From NCBI GenBank assembly GCA_025927475.1, contig JAICLL010000056.1, positions 1 to 35,326 on the forward strand: a stretch of 35,326 nucleotides of DNA. Reading direction: 5' to 3'. The position numbers and the translations under genes are program-made. The first letter of the stretch is position 1. Each line of letters begins with the position of its first letter. The notes beneath the pieces are model-generated. The model had not been told where the DNA came from. It did not search any database and saw only the letters and a program-made list of their open reading frames with translations. Positions 23,703-31,389 of the stretch are shown here, one piece after another. This stretch comes from Pirellulales bacterium. GTDB taxonomy: Bacteria > Planctomycetota > Planctomycetia > Pirellulales > JAICIG01.

Positions 23703-24335
23703 ATGTCAGGTGTGGCGACTGAAGCGCTCTCTTCGAGCGTACTGGTCTTGAACCGCTTTTACATGGCGGTCCACGTGGTGAGCGTCCGTCGGGCGTTCGC
23801 GCTGCTTTGCCGCGAGCTGGCCGAGGTCATTCACATCGAGGAGGGCCAATACGCCAACTACAACTTTGAATCGTGGCGCGAGATCAGCGAGCTGAAGGCC
23901 AGCCTCAAAGAGCCGCACGACGATTGGATCAAGGCCGTCAACTTCGAAATCCAGGTGCCGCGGGTCATCCGTCTGTTGTTTTACGATCGCCTGCCGAAGC
24001 AGACCATCCGCTTCAACCGCCGCAACATTTTTGCCCGCGACGCCAACCGCTGCCAATACTGCGGGCGGCGGTTCCCCACCAGCGAGCTGAGCCTCGACCA
24101 CGTGGTGCCGCGCAGCCGAGGCGGCGAAACAAGCTGGGAGAATATCGTGTGCAGTTGCGTGAAGTGCAACGTGAAGAAGGGTGGCCGCACGCCGCACGAG
24201 GCGAACATGCAATTGATCCGCGCCCCGGTCCGCCCCAAGCGCAGCCCGCTGTTGTCGGTGAAGCTCGGCAATCCCAAATACGAAAGTTGGAAGACGTTTT
24301 TGGACAACGCCTACTGGTCGGTCGATTTGAAATAA
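23703..24335 (+). CDS. HNH endonuclease-family protein
   Basis: A 210-residue protein. The N-terminal 100 residues (SSSVLVLNRFYMAVHVVSVR, FESWREISELK, VPRVIRLLFYDRLPKQTIRF) form a domain conserved in bacterial stand-alone HNH proteins. The HNH domain follows: CQYCG (Cys117, Cys120), LDHVVPRSRGG (His133), SWENIVCSCVKCNVKKGG (Asn147, Cys152, Cys155, Asn156). Zinc and metal ligands are intact, so nuclease activity is plausible. The physiological role is not established and no phage, intron or restriction gene is nearby. AAGGAG lies 8 nt before the ATG at 23703; an out-of-frame ATG at 23699 opens only a 7-codon frame. Tandem repeats flank the gene on both sides. Confidence 0.92.
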   Translation: MSGVATEALSSSVLVLNRFYMAVHVVSVRRAFALLCRELAEVIHIEEGQYANYNFESWREISELKASLKEPHDDWIKAVNFEIQVPRVIRLLFYDRLPKQTIRFNRRNIFARDANRCQYCGRRFPTSELSLDHVVPRSRGGETSWENIVCSCVKCNVKKGGRTPHEANMQLIRAPVRPKRSPLLSVKLGNPKYESWKTFLDNAYWSVDLK

Positions 24336-24373
24336 GTGGCGAGTGGCGAGTGGCGAGTGGCGAGTGGCGAGTG
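24335..24373. repeat. 7-bp tandem repeat (AGTGGCG, five copies)
   Basis: Five exact AGTGGCG units run from the last base of the HNH gene stop codon, ending in a partial AGTG. The next 70 bp contain ATGACGCGGATGG, TATCATCCGTGCCCATCGG and TGTCATCCGTGG words that repeat one another. Confidence 0.85.
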
Positions 24374-24468
24374 CAGATGACGCGGATGGTCACAGGTTTT
24401 TCAATATCATCCGTGCCCATCGGTGTCATCCGTGGTCAAAAAAATCCGGTTGTATGGAGAGATCAACC

Positions 24469-24954
24469 ATGCCGGCGCCCGAATCGTTTCTGACTTGGAT
24501 TCTCAGGGCGCTGGGTCTCAGGTATTCGTTGCTCTTGCCTCTGGCGGCGCTCGTGGCGCTGCTCTTGACGCTCGTCGTGCTGCTCCGCGGCAAAGGACCG
24601 ATGGCCGCGGGGGCGTTGATCTTGATTGTGCCGATGTCGCTCGCCGCGCTGGGCGCCTCGCCGCGGGCGGGGCAGGTGGCCATTCCACCGGAAATCCGAG
24701 CAAAGTTGTTCATGGCCCTGCTGGGCCTGGTGGTGCTGGGATTGGCACTGGTGGTCGTGGTTCTCTTGATGGGACGATGGGCGCGAGGCTGGTCGCTGCA
24801 CGATCGCCGACCCAGTCGCGCGGTGAGATCGGGGAATTGTGGCCGGGTCTCGGCGTCAAAGGTGCGTTCGCCAAATGATTCCGGGCTCGCCGATCCAGAC
24901 GCTCCGCCGCATGAGACCCGCAGAATTGGCGAGACAGGACCGATGGGTGAATGA
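24469..24954 (+). CDS. Three-helix membrane protein, planctomycete hypothetical
   Basis: A 161-residue protein from the ATG at 24469, with GGAGAG about 7 nt upstream; an ATG at 24454 is an alternative. Predicted helices are YSLLLPLAALVALLLTLVVL, GPMAAGALILIVPMSLAALG and LFMALLGLVVLGLALVVVVL. The first two resemble the N-terminal part of planctomycete MotA/TolQ/ExbB-like small proteins, but the rest of that domain is absent. The last 60 residues are polar, Arg/Ser-rich and of doubtful quality, and could reflect a frameshift after GRWARGWSLHDRRPS. Function is unknown. Confidence 0.6.
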   Translation: MPAPESFLTWILRALGLRYSLLLPLAALVALLLTLVVLLRGKGPMAAGALILIVPMSLAALGASPRAGQVAIPPEIRAKLFMALLGLVVLGLALVVVVLLMGRWARGWSLHDRRPSRAVRSGNCGRVSASKVRSPNDSGLADPDAPPHETRRIGETGPMGE

Positions 24955-24962
24955 AGGGCCAG

Positions 24963-25043
24963 TCAGTCATCATCATCTGGTAGCGGAACGACGCGCGCGT
25001 GCCACGGCACCCTTGGGTAACTGCCGCCATACTCATAACGCAT
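24963..25043 (-). CDS. Possible 26-residue small protein downstream of panC
   Basis: The frame from the ATG at 25043 reads MRYEYGGSYPRVPWHARVVP and ends in LP followed by four Asp codons. It starts 23 bp after the panC stop on the same strand. Composition (aromatic, Pro, acidic tail) looks protein-like rather than random, but nothing is recognised and no ribosome binding site is convincing. Confidence 0.2.
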   Translation of the reverse strand: MRYEYGGSYPRVPWHARVVPLPDDDD

Positions 25044-25066
25044 GATCGGGCCGTCGTTCCTGGCGG

Positions 25067-25936
25067 CTATGGCGAGAGCAGCGTGTTGTCGATCAAGCGC
25101 GTCGGTCCGACAAAGGCCGCGATTGCGGCCAGCACGGTGCGGTCGATGGTTGCGATCGCTTGCAACGTTTCGGCGTCGACAACGGCCAGATATTCCACGC
25201 GCAGTCCTGGCGCCGTCGCCAAAACGGCCCGCATTGCCTCGGCCACGGCGGCGGCCTCGCGCTGGCCCGACTGAACGAGTTCGGCGGCGCGACGCAAGGC
25301 GCGGCCGATGGCCAAAGCGTCTTCGCGCTCGGCGGGGCTCAGATAGACGTTGCGGCTGCTCAGCGCCAGCCCGTCCGGTTCTCGCACCGTCGGGCAAACG
25401 CAAACCTCGATCGGCAAATCGAGATCGGCGACCAACCGGCGAATCACCAGCGATTGCTGATAGTCTTTTTGCCCGAAATAGGCGCGGTCAGGCGCGACCA
25501 TATTGAACAGCTTGAGCACGACGGTGGCGACGCCGCGGAAATGCCCGGGCCGGCAGCGGCCTTCCCATGGTTCGGCCACGCCGTGCATCTCGACATAGGT
25601 GGCGTGCTGCGGCCCATACACGTCGCCCGCCTCGGGCGCAAAGACCACGTCGGCGCCGGTCGGCCCGAGCAGGGCGAGATCGGTCTGGAGAGTTCGCGGG
25701 TAGCGAGCAAAATCTTCTCGCGGCCCAAACTGCGTTGGGTTGACGAAGATAGTCGTCACCGTGAAGCCGCATTCTTGCCGCGAGCGTTTGACCAGGCTGA
25801 GATGCCCGGCGTGCAAGGCGCCCATGGTGGGCACCAGTCCGATCGTTTTGCCATCGCGCCGCGCCGCCGCGATCGCTGCGCGAACCTCGTCCAGTTTGGT
25901 CACCAGGCGCGGAGAGAATGAGAAGGAAGGGTTCAT
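25067..25936 (-). CDS. panC: Pantothenate synthetase (pantoate-beta-alanine ligase)
   Basis: A 289-residue protein from the ATG at 25936; upstream in-frame sequence to 26008 is intergenic. It joins pantoate and beta-alanine with ATP in the cytoplasm, the last step of vitamin B5 synthesis. All signatures are present: PTMGALHAGHLSLV (36-49, the HIGH-type ATP motif), FVNPTQFGPREDF, WEGRCRPGHFRGVATVV, YFGQKDYQQ (153-161) and the KMSKS-like SSRNVYLS (193-200). It lies 116 bp downstream of folK on the same strand, an arrangement also seen in other bacteria, so the two are probably co-transcribed. Length is normal. Confidence 0.97.
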   Translation of the reverse strand: MNPSFSFSPRLVTKLDEVRAAIAAARRDGKTIGLVPTMGALHAGHLSLVKRSRQECGFTVTTIFVNPTQFGPREDFARYPRTLQTDLALLGPTGADVVFAPEAGDVYGPQHATYVEMHGVAEPWEGRCRPGHFRGVATVVLKLFNMVAPDRAYFGQKDYQQSLVIRRLVADLDLPIEVCVCPTVREPDGLALSSRNVYLSPAEREDALAIGRALRRAAELVQSGQREAAAVAEAMRAVLATAPGLRVEYLAVVDAETLQAIATIDRTVLAAIAAFVGPTRLIDNTLLSP

Positions 25937-26052
25937 GGAAGAATGGGTGAATGGACGCTCGGCCCACCCTACGGCCTTAAGCATCATTCTACCTGCCTTG
26001 AATATCAAAACCGAATAGGGAACGAGCCAACCAAATCCATCATCGCCTAGGT

Positions 26053-26997
26053 TTACCTCATTGCCTGCAGGGCGGCCAGCAGCTCCGCCACCGCTTCTTC
26101 AAAACGCTCGCTGGAAAGCCAAACGACCGGTCCCTGATCGGGGCGACGGGCAAGCTCGCCGATCGCCCGAAGCGTGCGATCGCTGCTCTCCGGCAGCGCC
26201 CTGCCGTGATGGGGTTCCAGCACTGCCAATAGCTTCGGCGGCATGACTTCTTTGCGGCGCGTGCGCCAGGCGTTTTCAATTTCGTGGTGCACGTTGCCAT
26301 CCGCGTGCACCGTCGCCTCCGCCAGCGCCTGGTCGAACCAGAAATCGCAGATGGTCCAGCGATCGGGCGGCCAACCTGCCCGTTGGAGCAAAGCGGCTCG
26401 CCGCGAGATCAGGTCTGCGTTCAATTCATCTGCGGCAGGATCGAGGATTAATCGGCTTCCGCTCTGCTCGGCCAGCCGCTTTGCCAGCCGCGTCTTGCCA
26501 GCACCGGGCAGGCCGGCAATGGCTAGATGGGGCAGGGCGGCGCTCAGATGCGCGAACAGCCGACCGACAGTCCAGCCGGTTGTGGGGTGAACCATGTCCG
26601 CGGCGATTTCGGCGGCTGGTTCGAGCACGAACCGCCGAAAGGCCATGCGCGGGTGCGGCAGCTTCAGCTCGTCGCTGTCCAGTACCACATCGTCGTAAAG
26701 CAGCAAATCGAGATCGACCACGCGGGCGCCCCAACGCTCTGTCCGTTGACGCCCTAGTTCGAGCTCGATCGATTGCAGCACGCTCAGCAATGGCTTGGGA
26801 GGCAACAGAGTTGCGACCGTGACGGCGCCATTGAGAAACGCGGGCTGACCACTGGGGCCGCCCACCGCCGCCGTTTCGCGCCACCAGCTTTCCTCGAGCA
26901 GGATGCCGGCAGCTTCACGCAGCCGCTGCACGGCAAAGGCGAGCGTCTGCTGGCGGTCGCCCAAATTCGCGCCTAAGCCAATCAACGCACGGTGCAT
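26053..26997 (-). CDS. folK: HPPK (folate pathway) fused to a P-loop kinase-like domain
   Basis: A 314-residue protein. Residues 1-150 are 6-hydroxymethyl-7,8-dihydropterin pyrophosphokinase: IGLGANLGDRQQTL, PAFLNGAV, ELELGRQRTERWGARVVDLD and LPHPRMAFRRFVLEP, all family blocks. It transfers pyrophosphate from ATP to the pterin in folate synthesis. Residues about 157-314 form a second domain starting LAIAGLPGAGKTRLAKRLAE with a Walker A loop (162-169), then ICDFWFDQALAEATV (214-228) and PPKLLAVLEP. This pattern resembles deoxynucleoside kinases, with DFWFDQ where they have a DRx-like acidic site. The domain is short and divergent, so nucleoside kinase activity is unproven. panC follows downstream. 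Confidence 0.93.
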   Translation of the reverse strand: MHRALIGLGANLGDRQQTLAFAVQRLREAAGILLEESWWRETAAVGGPSGQPAFLNGAVTVATLLPPKPLLSVLQSIELELGRQRTERWGARVVDLDLLLYDDVVLDSDELKLPHPRMAFRRFVLEPAAEIAADMVHPTTGWTVGRLFAHLSAALPHLAIAGLPGAGKTRLAKRLAEQSGSRLILDPAADELNADLISRRAALLQRAGWPPDRWTICDFWFDQALAEATVHADGNVHHEIENAWRTRRKEVMPPKLLAVLEPHHGRALPESSDRTLRAIGELARRPDQGPVVWLSSERFEEAVAELLAALQAMR

Positions 26998-27261
26998 GGA
27001 GACGTGATCGAATCATTGCCGCCCCTGCCGCCAACAGCCAGCGAAAAAGCACGGGGGGGGACATCCTGACCACGACCGAGGCCGCCGACGTCCGATCCCT
27101 ACATCGTCGCCCCCCAGGCGATTTCGCTTGGCGTGATTGTGAAGTGTTCGACCGCGTTGTCAAGCATCTCGCCCCAAAGCTGGCCTTGCAACAAATGGCC
27201 CGCGCCGCATACGATTCAGCATCATGTCTTCCCGTTTCGCATGGCGCTTTGAGCATCCCCG

Positions 27262-28143
27262 ATGAGCCAAGCCGTGACATTCGACGAACCCGGCCTCGCC
27301 GACGACCAAACCGCGCGGCAATTGTTGCAACAGTGGGCGGCGGCCTGCGCCAACAGCAGTAGCCGCGACCGCATCGAGCTACTCGAACAATTGCTCGGCA
27401 AAAGCACCTGCCGCCGTTTGGGCATCTATCGCATTCCCGACGGCTTTTTGCTGTCGGTGGTGATGCCCGTCTATAATGAGATCAACACCATCGAAGAGGT
27501 GGTGCGGCGAGTGCGCGGCTCGGGCGTGCCTGTGGAAATGGTGATTGTCGACGACGGCAGCACCGACGGCACGCGCGAGTTGCTCAAAAGCTGGCCGACG
27601 ACGCCCGACCTACGCGTCATTCTGCACGAAACGAACCAGGGCAAAGGCTCGGCCTTGCGCACCGGCTTCACGCACGCCACCGGCGACGTGGTCATCGTGC
27701 AAGACGCCGACCTGGAATACGACCCGGCGGAATTCGATAAGCTGATTCAGCCCATCATCGACGACGAGGCCGACGTGGTCTTCGGTAGCCGCTTTACGGG
27801 CGACAATCAGCGGGTGCTCTATTTCTGGCATTCGGTCGGCAACAAGGTGCTCACACTGCTGTCGAACGCCACGACCAATCTGAATCTGACCGACATGGAG
27901 ACCTGCTATAAGGCGTTCCGCCGCGACGTGATTCAGCGGATTGCGCCGACGCTGCGCGAGCAGCGGTTTGGCATCGAACCGGAGCTGACGGCCAAGGTGG
28001 CTCGCATGCCCGGCGTGCGGGTCTATGAGCGCCCCATCAGCTATCGCGGGCGCACCTACGCCGAAGGGAAAAAAATCACCTGGCGCGACGGTTTCCGGGC
28101 GTTGTACTGCATCCTGCGCTATTCGGGCATCTTCGGCGGTTAA
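27262..28143 (+). CDS. Family 2 glycosyltransferase (dolichyl-phosphate mannosyltransferase-like)
   Basis: A 293-residue protein. An N-terminal extension of about 65 residues precedes the GT-A domain, which begins [20 protein letters not shown]. Conserved sites follow: [48 protein letters not shown] (the DxD metal site) and [21 protein letters not shown] and [14 protein letters not shown] match the Dpm1/GtrB-type polyprenyl-phosphate sugar transferases; [14 protein letters not shown] is typical. No transmembrane helices are present, so it is a soluble or peripheral enzyme. The 264 bp upstream, shared with folK, holds a run of eight G (27053-27060) but no clear promoter. Confidence 0.93.
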   Translation: MSQAVTFDEPGLADDQTARQLLQQWAAACANSSSRDRIELLEQLLGKSTCRRLGIYRIPDGFLLSVVMPVYNEINTIEEVVRRVRGSGVPVEMVIVDDGSTDGTRELLKSWPTTPDLRVILHETNQGKGSALRTGFTHATGDVVIVQDADLEYDPAEFDKLIQPIIDDEADVVFGSRFTGDNQRVLYFWHSVGNKVLTLLSNATTNLNLTDMETCYKAFRRDVIQRIAPTLREQRFGIEPELTAKVARMPGVRVYERPISYRGRTYAEGKKITWRDGFRALYCILRYSGIFGG

Positions 28144-28145
28144 AG

Positions 28146-28283
28146 GACCTTGCACGACCATGCGAGGCCTGAAACGTCCTCGATTTGAAAGCCCGACGCG
28201 TTAGCGAGGGAAAAGCTGGCCCAAACCCTCGCTTACGCGTCGGGCGTCCAGGGGTTCCGCAATTCCCACGATCGTGCAAGGTC
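28146..28283. repeat. Nested inverted-repeat element between convergent genes
   Basis: Outer arms GACCTTGCACGA (28146-28157) and TCGTGCAAGGTC (28272-28283) are perfect 12-bp inverted repeats. Inside, a 20-bp arm at 28191-28210 (starts GCCCGACGCG) pairs with 28226-28245 (ends CGCGTCGGGC) at 19 of 20 positions around a 15-nt loop. The element starts 3 bp after the GT2 stop and ends 23 bp before the stop of the convergent membrane protein gene. It could be a bidirectional terminator or a small non-autonomous repeat. Confidence 0.85.
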
Positions 28284-28306
28284 ATTTAGGCCGCCGCCAG
28301 CGGAAT

Positions 28307-29044
28307 TCAATCGGTCTGCCTGCCGGCTGAACGGGTGCGATCGAACCACCGCGCGGTGACGCCGAACACGAATGCCGCCAATAGCGCGGTGAGCGAATGC
28401 CCGGCCCGCTCCAGGTCGTCCCATTGGGGCAAGTCGGAAACCCAGGCGGTCGGCGACTGATAGACGGCAAAAGGCGGCGCGGTCGCCGGGGCCAACCGCG
28501 GATCGAATCGCGCGGCGTTGGCCGAATCGGGCTGCATCGCATTGGGGATGAAGTTGAAGTAACTAGAGTCGCCGGCTGCTTCCGCGGGCGCTCCGCGTTG
28601 CGGCGCACCCTCCGCGTTGGGCATTTCCGGCGGAAGCGCATCTGCGACAGGCGGCGCGTAAGCAGGAAGATCGGGATCGGGCGGTGGCACCGACAGATAG
28701 GCGGTGGGCGGGTTGAACGTTGCTTGCAACTTTTCGTAAGCGGCTGACAAGAGCGGCGTGGTAACCAAATGCGGCCGCGCACTTTCGCCGATCCACGGGC
28801 CATAGGCCAGCATCAGGTAGCCGCCGCCGCCCAGCAGAGCGCCGACCCAAAACGCCCGCGTTGCCCCGGTGCGATAAATCGTCCCGAGAATGGCAACGGC
28901 GATGGCGGCCAACGCCAACGTGAACGCGGCGTCGGCCCACAGCCGTGTCGTATACCGCAGCGTCGCCACCACGCAGGCCACAAAGAGCGTCGCTGCGAAC
29001 AACCCCGTCAACGAAAACCGAATGTGGCGAAACGGGTTTTTCAT
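28307..29044 (-). CDS. Membrane protein of unknown function (planctomycete type)
   Basis: A 245-residue protein from the ATG at 29044. The start FRHIRFSLTGLFAATLFVAC resembles the basic-plus-hydrophobic N-terminus of many planctomycete paralogs. Helices follow at about residues 14-34, 40-60 and 66-90. A Pro/Ala-rich soluble segment of about 110 residues comes next (PPPDPDLPAYAPPVADALPP, EGAPQRGAPAEAAG), and a final helix SLTALLAAFVFGVTARWF lies near the C-terminus. No enzymatic motif is visible. It converges on the GT2 gene across the inverted-repeat element. Function is not inferable. Confidence 0.7.
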   Translation of the reverse strand: MKNPFRHIRFSLTGLFAATLFVACVVATLRYTTRLWADAAFTLALAAIAVAILGTIYRTGATRAFWVGALLGGGGYLMLAYGPWIGESARPHLVTTPLLSAAYEKLQATFNPPTAYLSVPPPDPDLPAYAPPVADALPPEMPNAEGAPQRGAPAEAAGDSSYFNFIPNAMQPDSANAARFDPRLAPATAPPFAVYQSPTAWVSDLPQWDDLERAGHSLTALLAAFVFGVTARWFDRTRSAGRQTD

Positions 29045-29183
29045 GGTCGCGCGTCCTTTCGCAATCAGGATCAAGGCTCGGAAGCGGGAATGCCCGTAGT
29101 GTAACGCGACGAAACGGCCGGTGCGATGCCGGGGCGGCGTTCAAACCCCTGCGCACCCTTGCGGAAAATTCTTCATTAATTTG

Positions 29184-29212
29184 TTGACTTACGGTACACA
29201 TGTACATATACT
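29184..29212 (+). promoter_or_regulatory. Consensus sigma-70-type promoter of the ParB-like gene
   Basis: TTGACT (29184-29189), a 17-bp spacer and TATACT (29207-29212). The spacer and -10 contain the near-direct repeats GTACACAT and GTACATAT and the palindrome ATGTACAT (29200-29207), a plausible operator. The surrounding 90 bp are clearly more AT-rich than the neighbourhood. Confidence 0.7.
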
Positions 29213-29257
29213 GCGGACATTGCTGATTTCCCTATTTTTTGTTCAAGGAGATTTGTC

Positions 29258-30163
29258 ATGTCCGCGAGTTCCACCTGCACGGTCGCCCCCTTGCCGCTGG
29301 CTTCGATTCGCCTCGACGGCGGCACGCAGATCCGCGCCAACATCGACGAGCCGACCGTGGCCGAATATGCCGAGCGGATGGCCGCCGGCGCCGCCTTTCC
29401 ACCGCTGGTGGTCTACCACGATGGAGAACATCATTGGCTGGCCGATGGTTTTCATCGGCTGGCGGCGGCTGAGCAGGCGGGCCTGGCCGAAGTGGATTGC
29501 GAGCTGCGGCGCGGCACCCAACGCGACGCCCTGCTCTGCGCCGTCGGCGCCAACAGCGCCCATGGCCTGCGGCGCACCAACGAAGACAAGCGCCGGGCGG
29601 TGGGCCTGCTGCTGGCCGACTCCGAATGGTCGCAAAAGTCCGACCGTTGGATCGCCGAGACGTGCGGAGTCAGCAACCCATTTGTGTCGACGCTCCGCGC
29701 TCAACTGTTAACGGTTAACAGTTGCGGCGGAGGACCCGATCGGCAAAGCGACGGTCCGGTACTGCTCGGCCGCGACGGCAAGGCGCGCAAGCGTCCGGCC
29801 CGCCGCGCGGAACCGTCGGACAATGACGCATCGGCCGACAAGCCCTTTGCGCAAGCCGCGAAACCCTCGACCTCGGCGGATCGGGTCGAGATGGCTCTGG
29901 CGGCTGCGGCCGACTTTCAGGCCCAGCTCGACCGGCTCGTAGAGTTCCGCGGCGAGGCGGCCCGGCTGGCCGCCGGACCCGGCGGCGCCTTTTTGACGCA
30001 GCACGAGGTCACCGAATATGAATCGGGCATCCGCACCGCCGAGAGTGTCTTGATCGACGCCCAGCCCCGCGGCCGATGCTCGCGCTGTGGCGGCAAGGGC
30101 TGTTTCCACTGCCGCCACAAAGGCTACACCGCCTTCAACTCCTGGGAGGAGGAACGGCGGTGA
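29258..30163 (+). CDS. ParB N-terminal-domain protein with C-terminal CxxC cluster
   Basis: A 301-residue protein with AAGGAG 8 nt before the ATG at 29258. The ParB/Srx-type domain covers residues 12-105: PLASIRLDGGTQIRANID, PPLVVYHDGEHHWLADGFHR and RGTQRDALLCAVGANSAHGL. A helix-turn-helix follows (SDRWIAETCGVSNPFVSTLR, 128-147), then a variable linker. The last 30 residues carry CSRCGGKGCFHCRHKGY, a zinc-binding cluster like that of DnaJ. There is no ParA gene beside it, so a chromosome-segregation role is not implied; stand-alone relatives in planctomycetes and cyanobacteria are of unknown function. The CTPase-type GERRxR motif of true ParB is not seen. A 23-bp perfect palindrome lies inside the gene just after the HTH. 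Confidence 0.85.
   Translation: MSASSTCTVAPLPLASIRLDGGTQIRANIDEPTVAEYAERMAAGAAFPPLVVYHDGEHHWLADGFHRLAAAEQAGLAEVDCELRRGTQRDALLCAVGANSAHGLRRTNEDKRRAVGLLLADSEWSQKSDRWIAETCGVSNPFVSTLRAQLLTVNSCGGGPDRQSDGPVLLGRDGKARKRPARRAEPSDNDASADKPFAQAAKPSTSADRVEMALAAAADFQAQLDRLVEFRGEAARLAAGPGGAFLTQHEVTEYESGIRTAESVLIDAQPRGRCSRCGGKGCFHCRHKGYTAFNSWEEERR
29702..29724. repeat. Perfect 23-bp palindrome inside the ParB-like gene
   Basis: Arms CAACTGTTAAC (29702-29712) and GTTAACAGTTG (29714-29724) flank one G. It falls in codons for QLLTVNSC at the start of the linker. It could be a binding site for the encoded protein; no second copy was noticed in the window. Confidence 0.85.
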
Positions 30164-30189
30164 CTCGCTGGGGAACGGACTCCGTAATA

Positions 30190-30273
30190 GTTGGGACCGA
30201 AGGGCGTGTCGCGGCTGCGACCGCCCTTCGCGGCGGGACCCAACAGGGCGCCTCGCGTTCCACCGTCCCGCCG
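30190..30273. terminator. Large hairpin with a competing alternative hairpin between convergent genes
   Basis: Main structure: GTTGGG (30190-30195) with CCCAAC (30239-30244), CGAAGGGCG (30198-30206) with CGCCCTTCG (30222-30230), and GTCGC (30208-30212) with GCGAC (30217-30221). A rival 9-bp pairing exists between CGGCGGGAC (30231-30239) and GTCCCGCCG (30265-30273). It lies between the ParB-like stop and the DoxX stop, fitting a bidirectional terminator, although no U-tract is present. Confidence 0.6.
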
Positions 30274-30294
30274 ACGATAAAATAATGCCGCCGA

Positions 30295-30762
30295 CTATTC
30301 CAACACCACGACAGGCCGCTGCGTGCGCCGCGACTTGGGCAACGGCAACCAGCGACCGATCGAGTAGCTGCCCGGACCGGCGATCAGAATGGGCGCCAGC
30401 AGGCCGATGAGCGCCAGGTTGTACTCAAACCCCTGGTTCTGCAGAAAGAAACCGTTCTTGCCATGCACCATGCCGATGGCGCCCAGCATGATGACGATCA
30501 GCGAGGCCGCTGAAAAGCGGCACAAAAAGCCGACGATCAGCCCCAACCCGCCGAAGAACTCGCCAATCGTGACCGGATAGCCCATCGGTCCCATCATCTC
30601 GACGGTCGCCGCCAGCCCCGAACCGCCGAACGCACCGAACAGTTTTTGCGAACCGTGTGCGGCGAAGATCGTTCCCACGATCACGCGCACCAGCAAGAGC
30701 GACACATCGACCGCCGGGCGGTCAGGCGGCGCCGAGCCTGAAACAGCAGAAGCAGTTGTCAT
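30295..30762 (-). CDS. DoxX-family membrane protein
   Basis: A 155-residue protein from the ATG at 30762 with four predicted helices. The family pattern is clear: LLLVRVIVGTIFAAHGSQKL, FGAFGGSGLAATVEMMGPMG, IGEFFGGLGLIVGFLCRFSA and the final LALIGLLAPILIAGPGSYSI. DoxX proteins are membrane partners in thiosulfate oxidation, bacillithiol or oxidative-stress systems, depending on context. Here the gene follows glutathione peroxidase by 39 bp on the same strand, so a shared redox-stress transcript is likely. Electron donor or partner is unknown. Confidence 0.93.
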   Translation of the reverse strand: MTTASAVSGSAPPDRPAVDVSLLLVRVIVGTIFAAHGSQKLFGAFGGSGLAATVEMMGPMGYPVTIGEFFGGLGLIVGFLCRFSAASLIVIMLGAIGMVHGKNGFFLQNQGFEYNLALIGLLAPILIAGPGSYSIGRWLPLPKSRRTQRPVVVLE

Positions 30763-30801
30763 AGGTTCGTCCTCGGCGCACCCTCGTAGCGCCAACTGCT
30801 G

Positions 30802-31389
30802 TTACTTGGGCTTCTTTTTCAGTTCTTGCTCAATCTTGCCAACCACTTCCTCCGACTCTGGCTCGACCTTGGGAGCGAAACGGGCGACAATTTTGCCGTC
30901 GCGGTCGACCAGAAACTTCTCGAAATTCCAGGTGATGTCGCCGGCGAACTTCGGATCGGTCTCTTGCGAGGTGAGGAACTGATAGAGCGGGCATTGGCCT
31001 TCGCCCTTTACCACAACCTTCGAAAACATGTCGAACTTGACGCCGTAGTTGTCTTTGCAGAACTCGGCGATCTCTTGGTTGCTGCCCGGCTCTTGCTGGC
31101 CAAACTCATTGGCCGGAAAGCCCAGAATGGCCAGTCCCTGATCGGCGAATTTTTCGTGCAGGGCCTCGAGTCCCTCGTACTGCGGCGTCAGGCCGCACTG
31201 GCTGGCCGTGTTGACAATCAGCACCACCTTGCCCTTGTATTTCGAGAGATCGACTTCCTTGCCTTTGAGACTCTTCATTTTGAAATTCAGCACGCTTGGC
31301 ACGCGATCGGCTCCTTTCTCAGCGGCCCGCACGGCGATGGCCGAGCACGTGGCGGCAATGCATAGCACAGCGGTCAGACGTCGTTTCAC
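30802..31389 (-). CDS. Exported glutathione peroxidase family protein (thiol peroxidase)
   Basis: A 195-residue protein with a GTG start at 31389, preceded by GAGGAG 8 nt upstream. A signal peptide (about 1-23) is followed by a complete GPx domain. The catalytic tetrad is present: peroxidatic Cys65 (NTASQCGLTPQY), Gln99 (FGQQEPG), Trp154 and Asn155 (ITWNFEKFLVD). A second Cys111 (EFCKDNYGVKF) may act in a thioredoxin-type cycle. It reduces hydrogen peroxide or lipid hydroperoxides. Export indicates action in the periplasm or at the envelope. DoxX follows downstream. The C-terminus is Lys/Glu-rich. Confidence 0.95.
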   Translation of the reverse strand: MKRRLTAVLCIAATCSAIAVRAAEKGADRVPSVLNFKMKSLKGKEVDLSKYKGKVVLIVNTASQCGLTPQYEGLEALHEKFADQGLAILGFPANEFGQQEPGSNQEIAEFCKDNYGVKFDMFSKVVVKGEGQCPLYQFLTSQETDPKFAGDITWNFEKFLVDRDGKIVARFAPKVEPESEEVVGKIEQELKKKPK

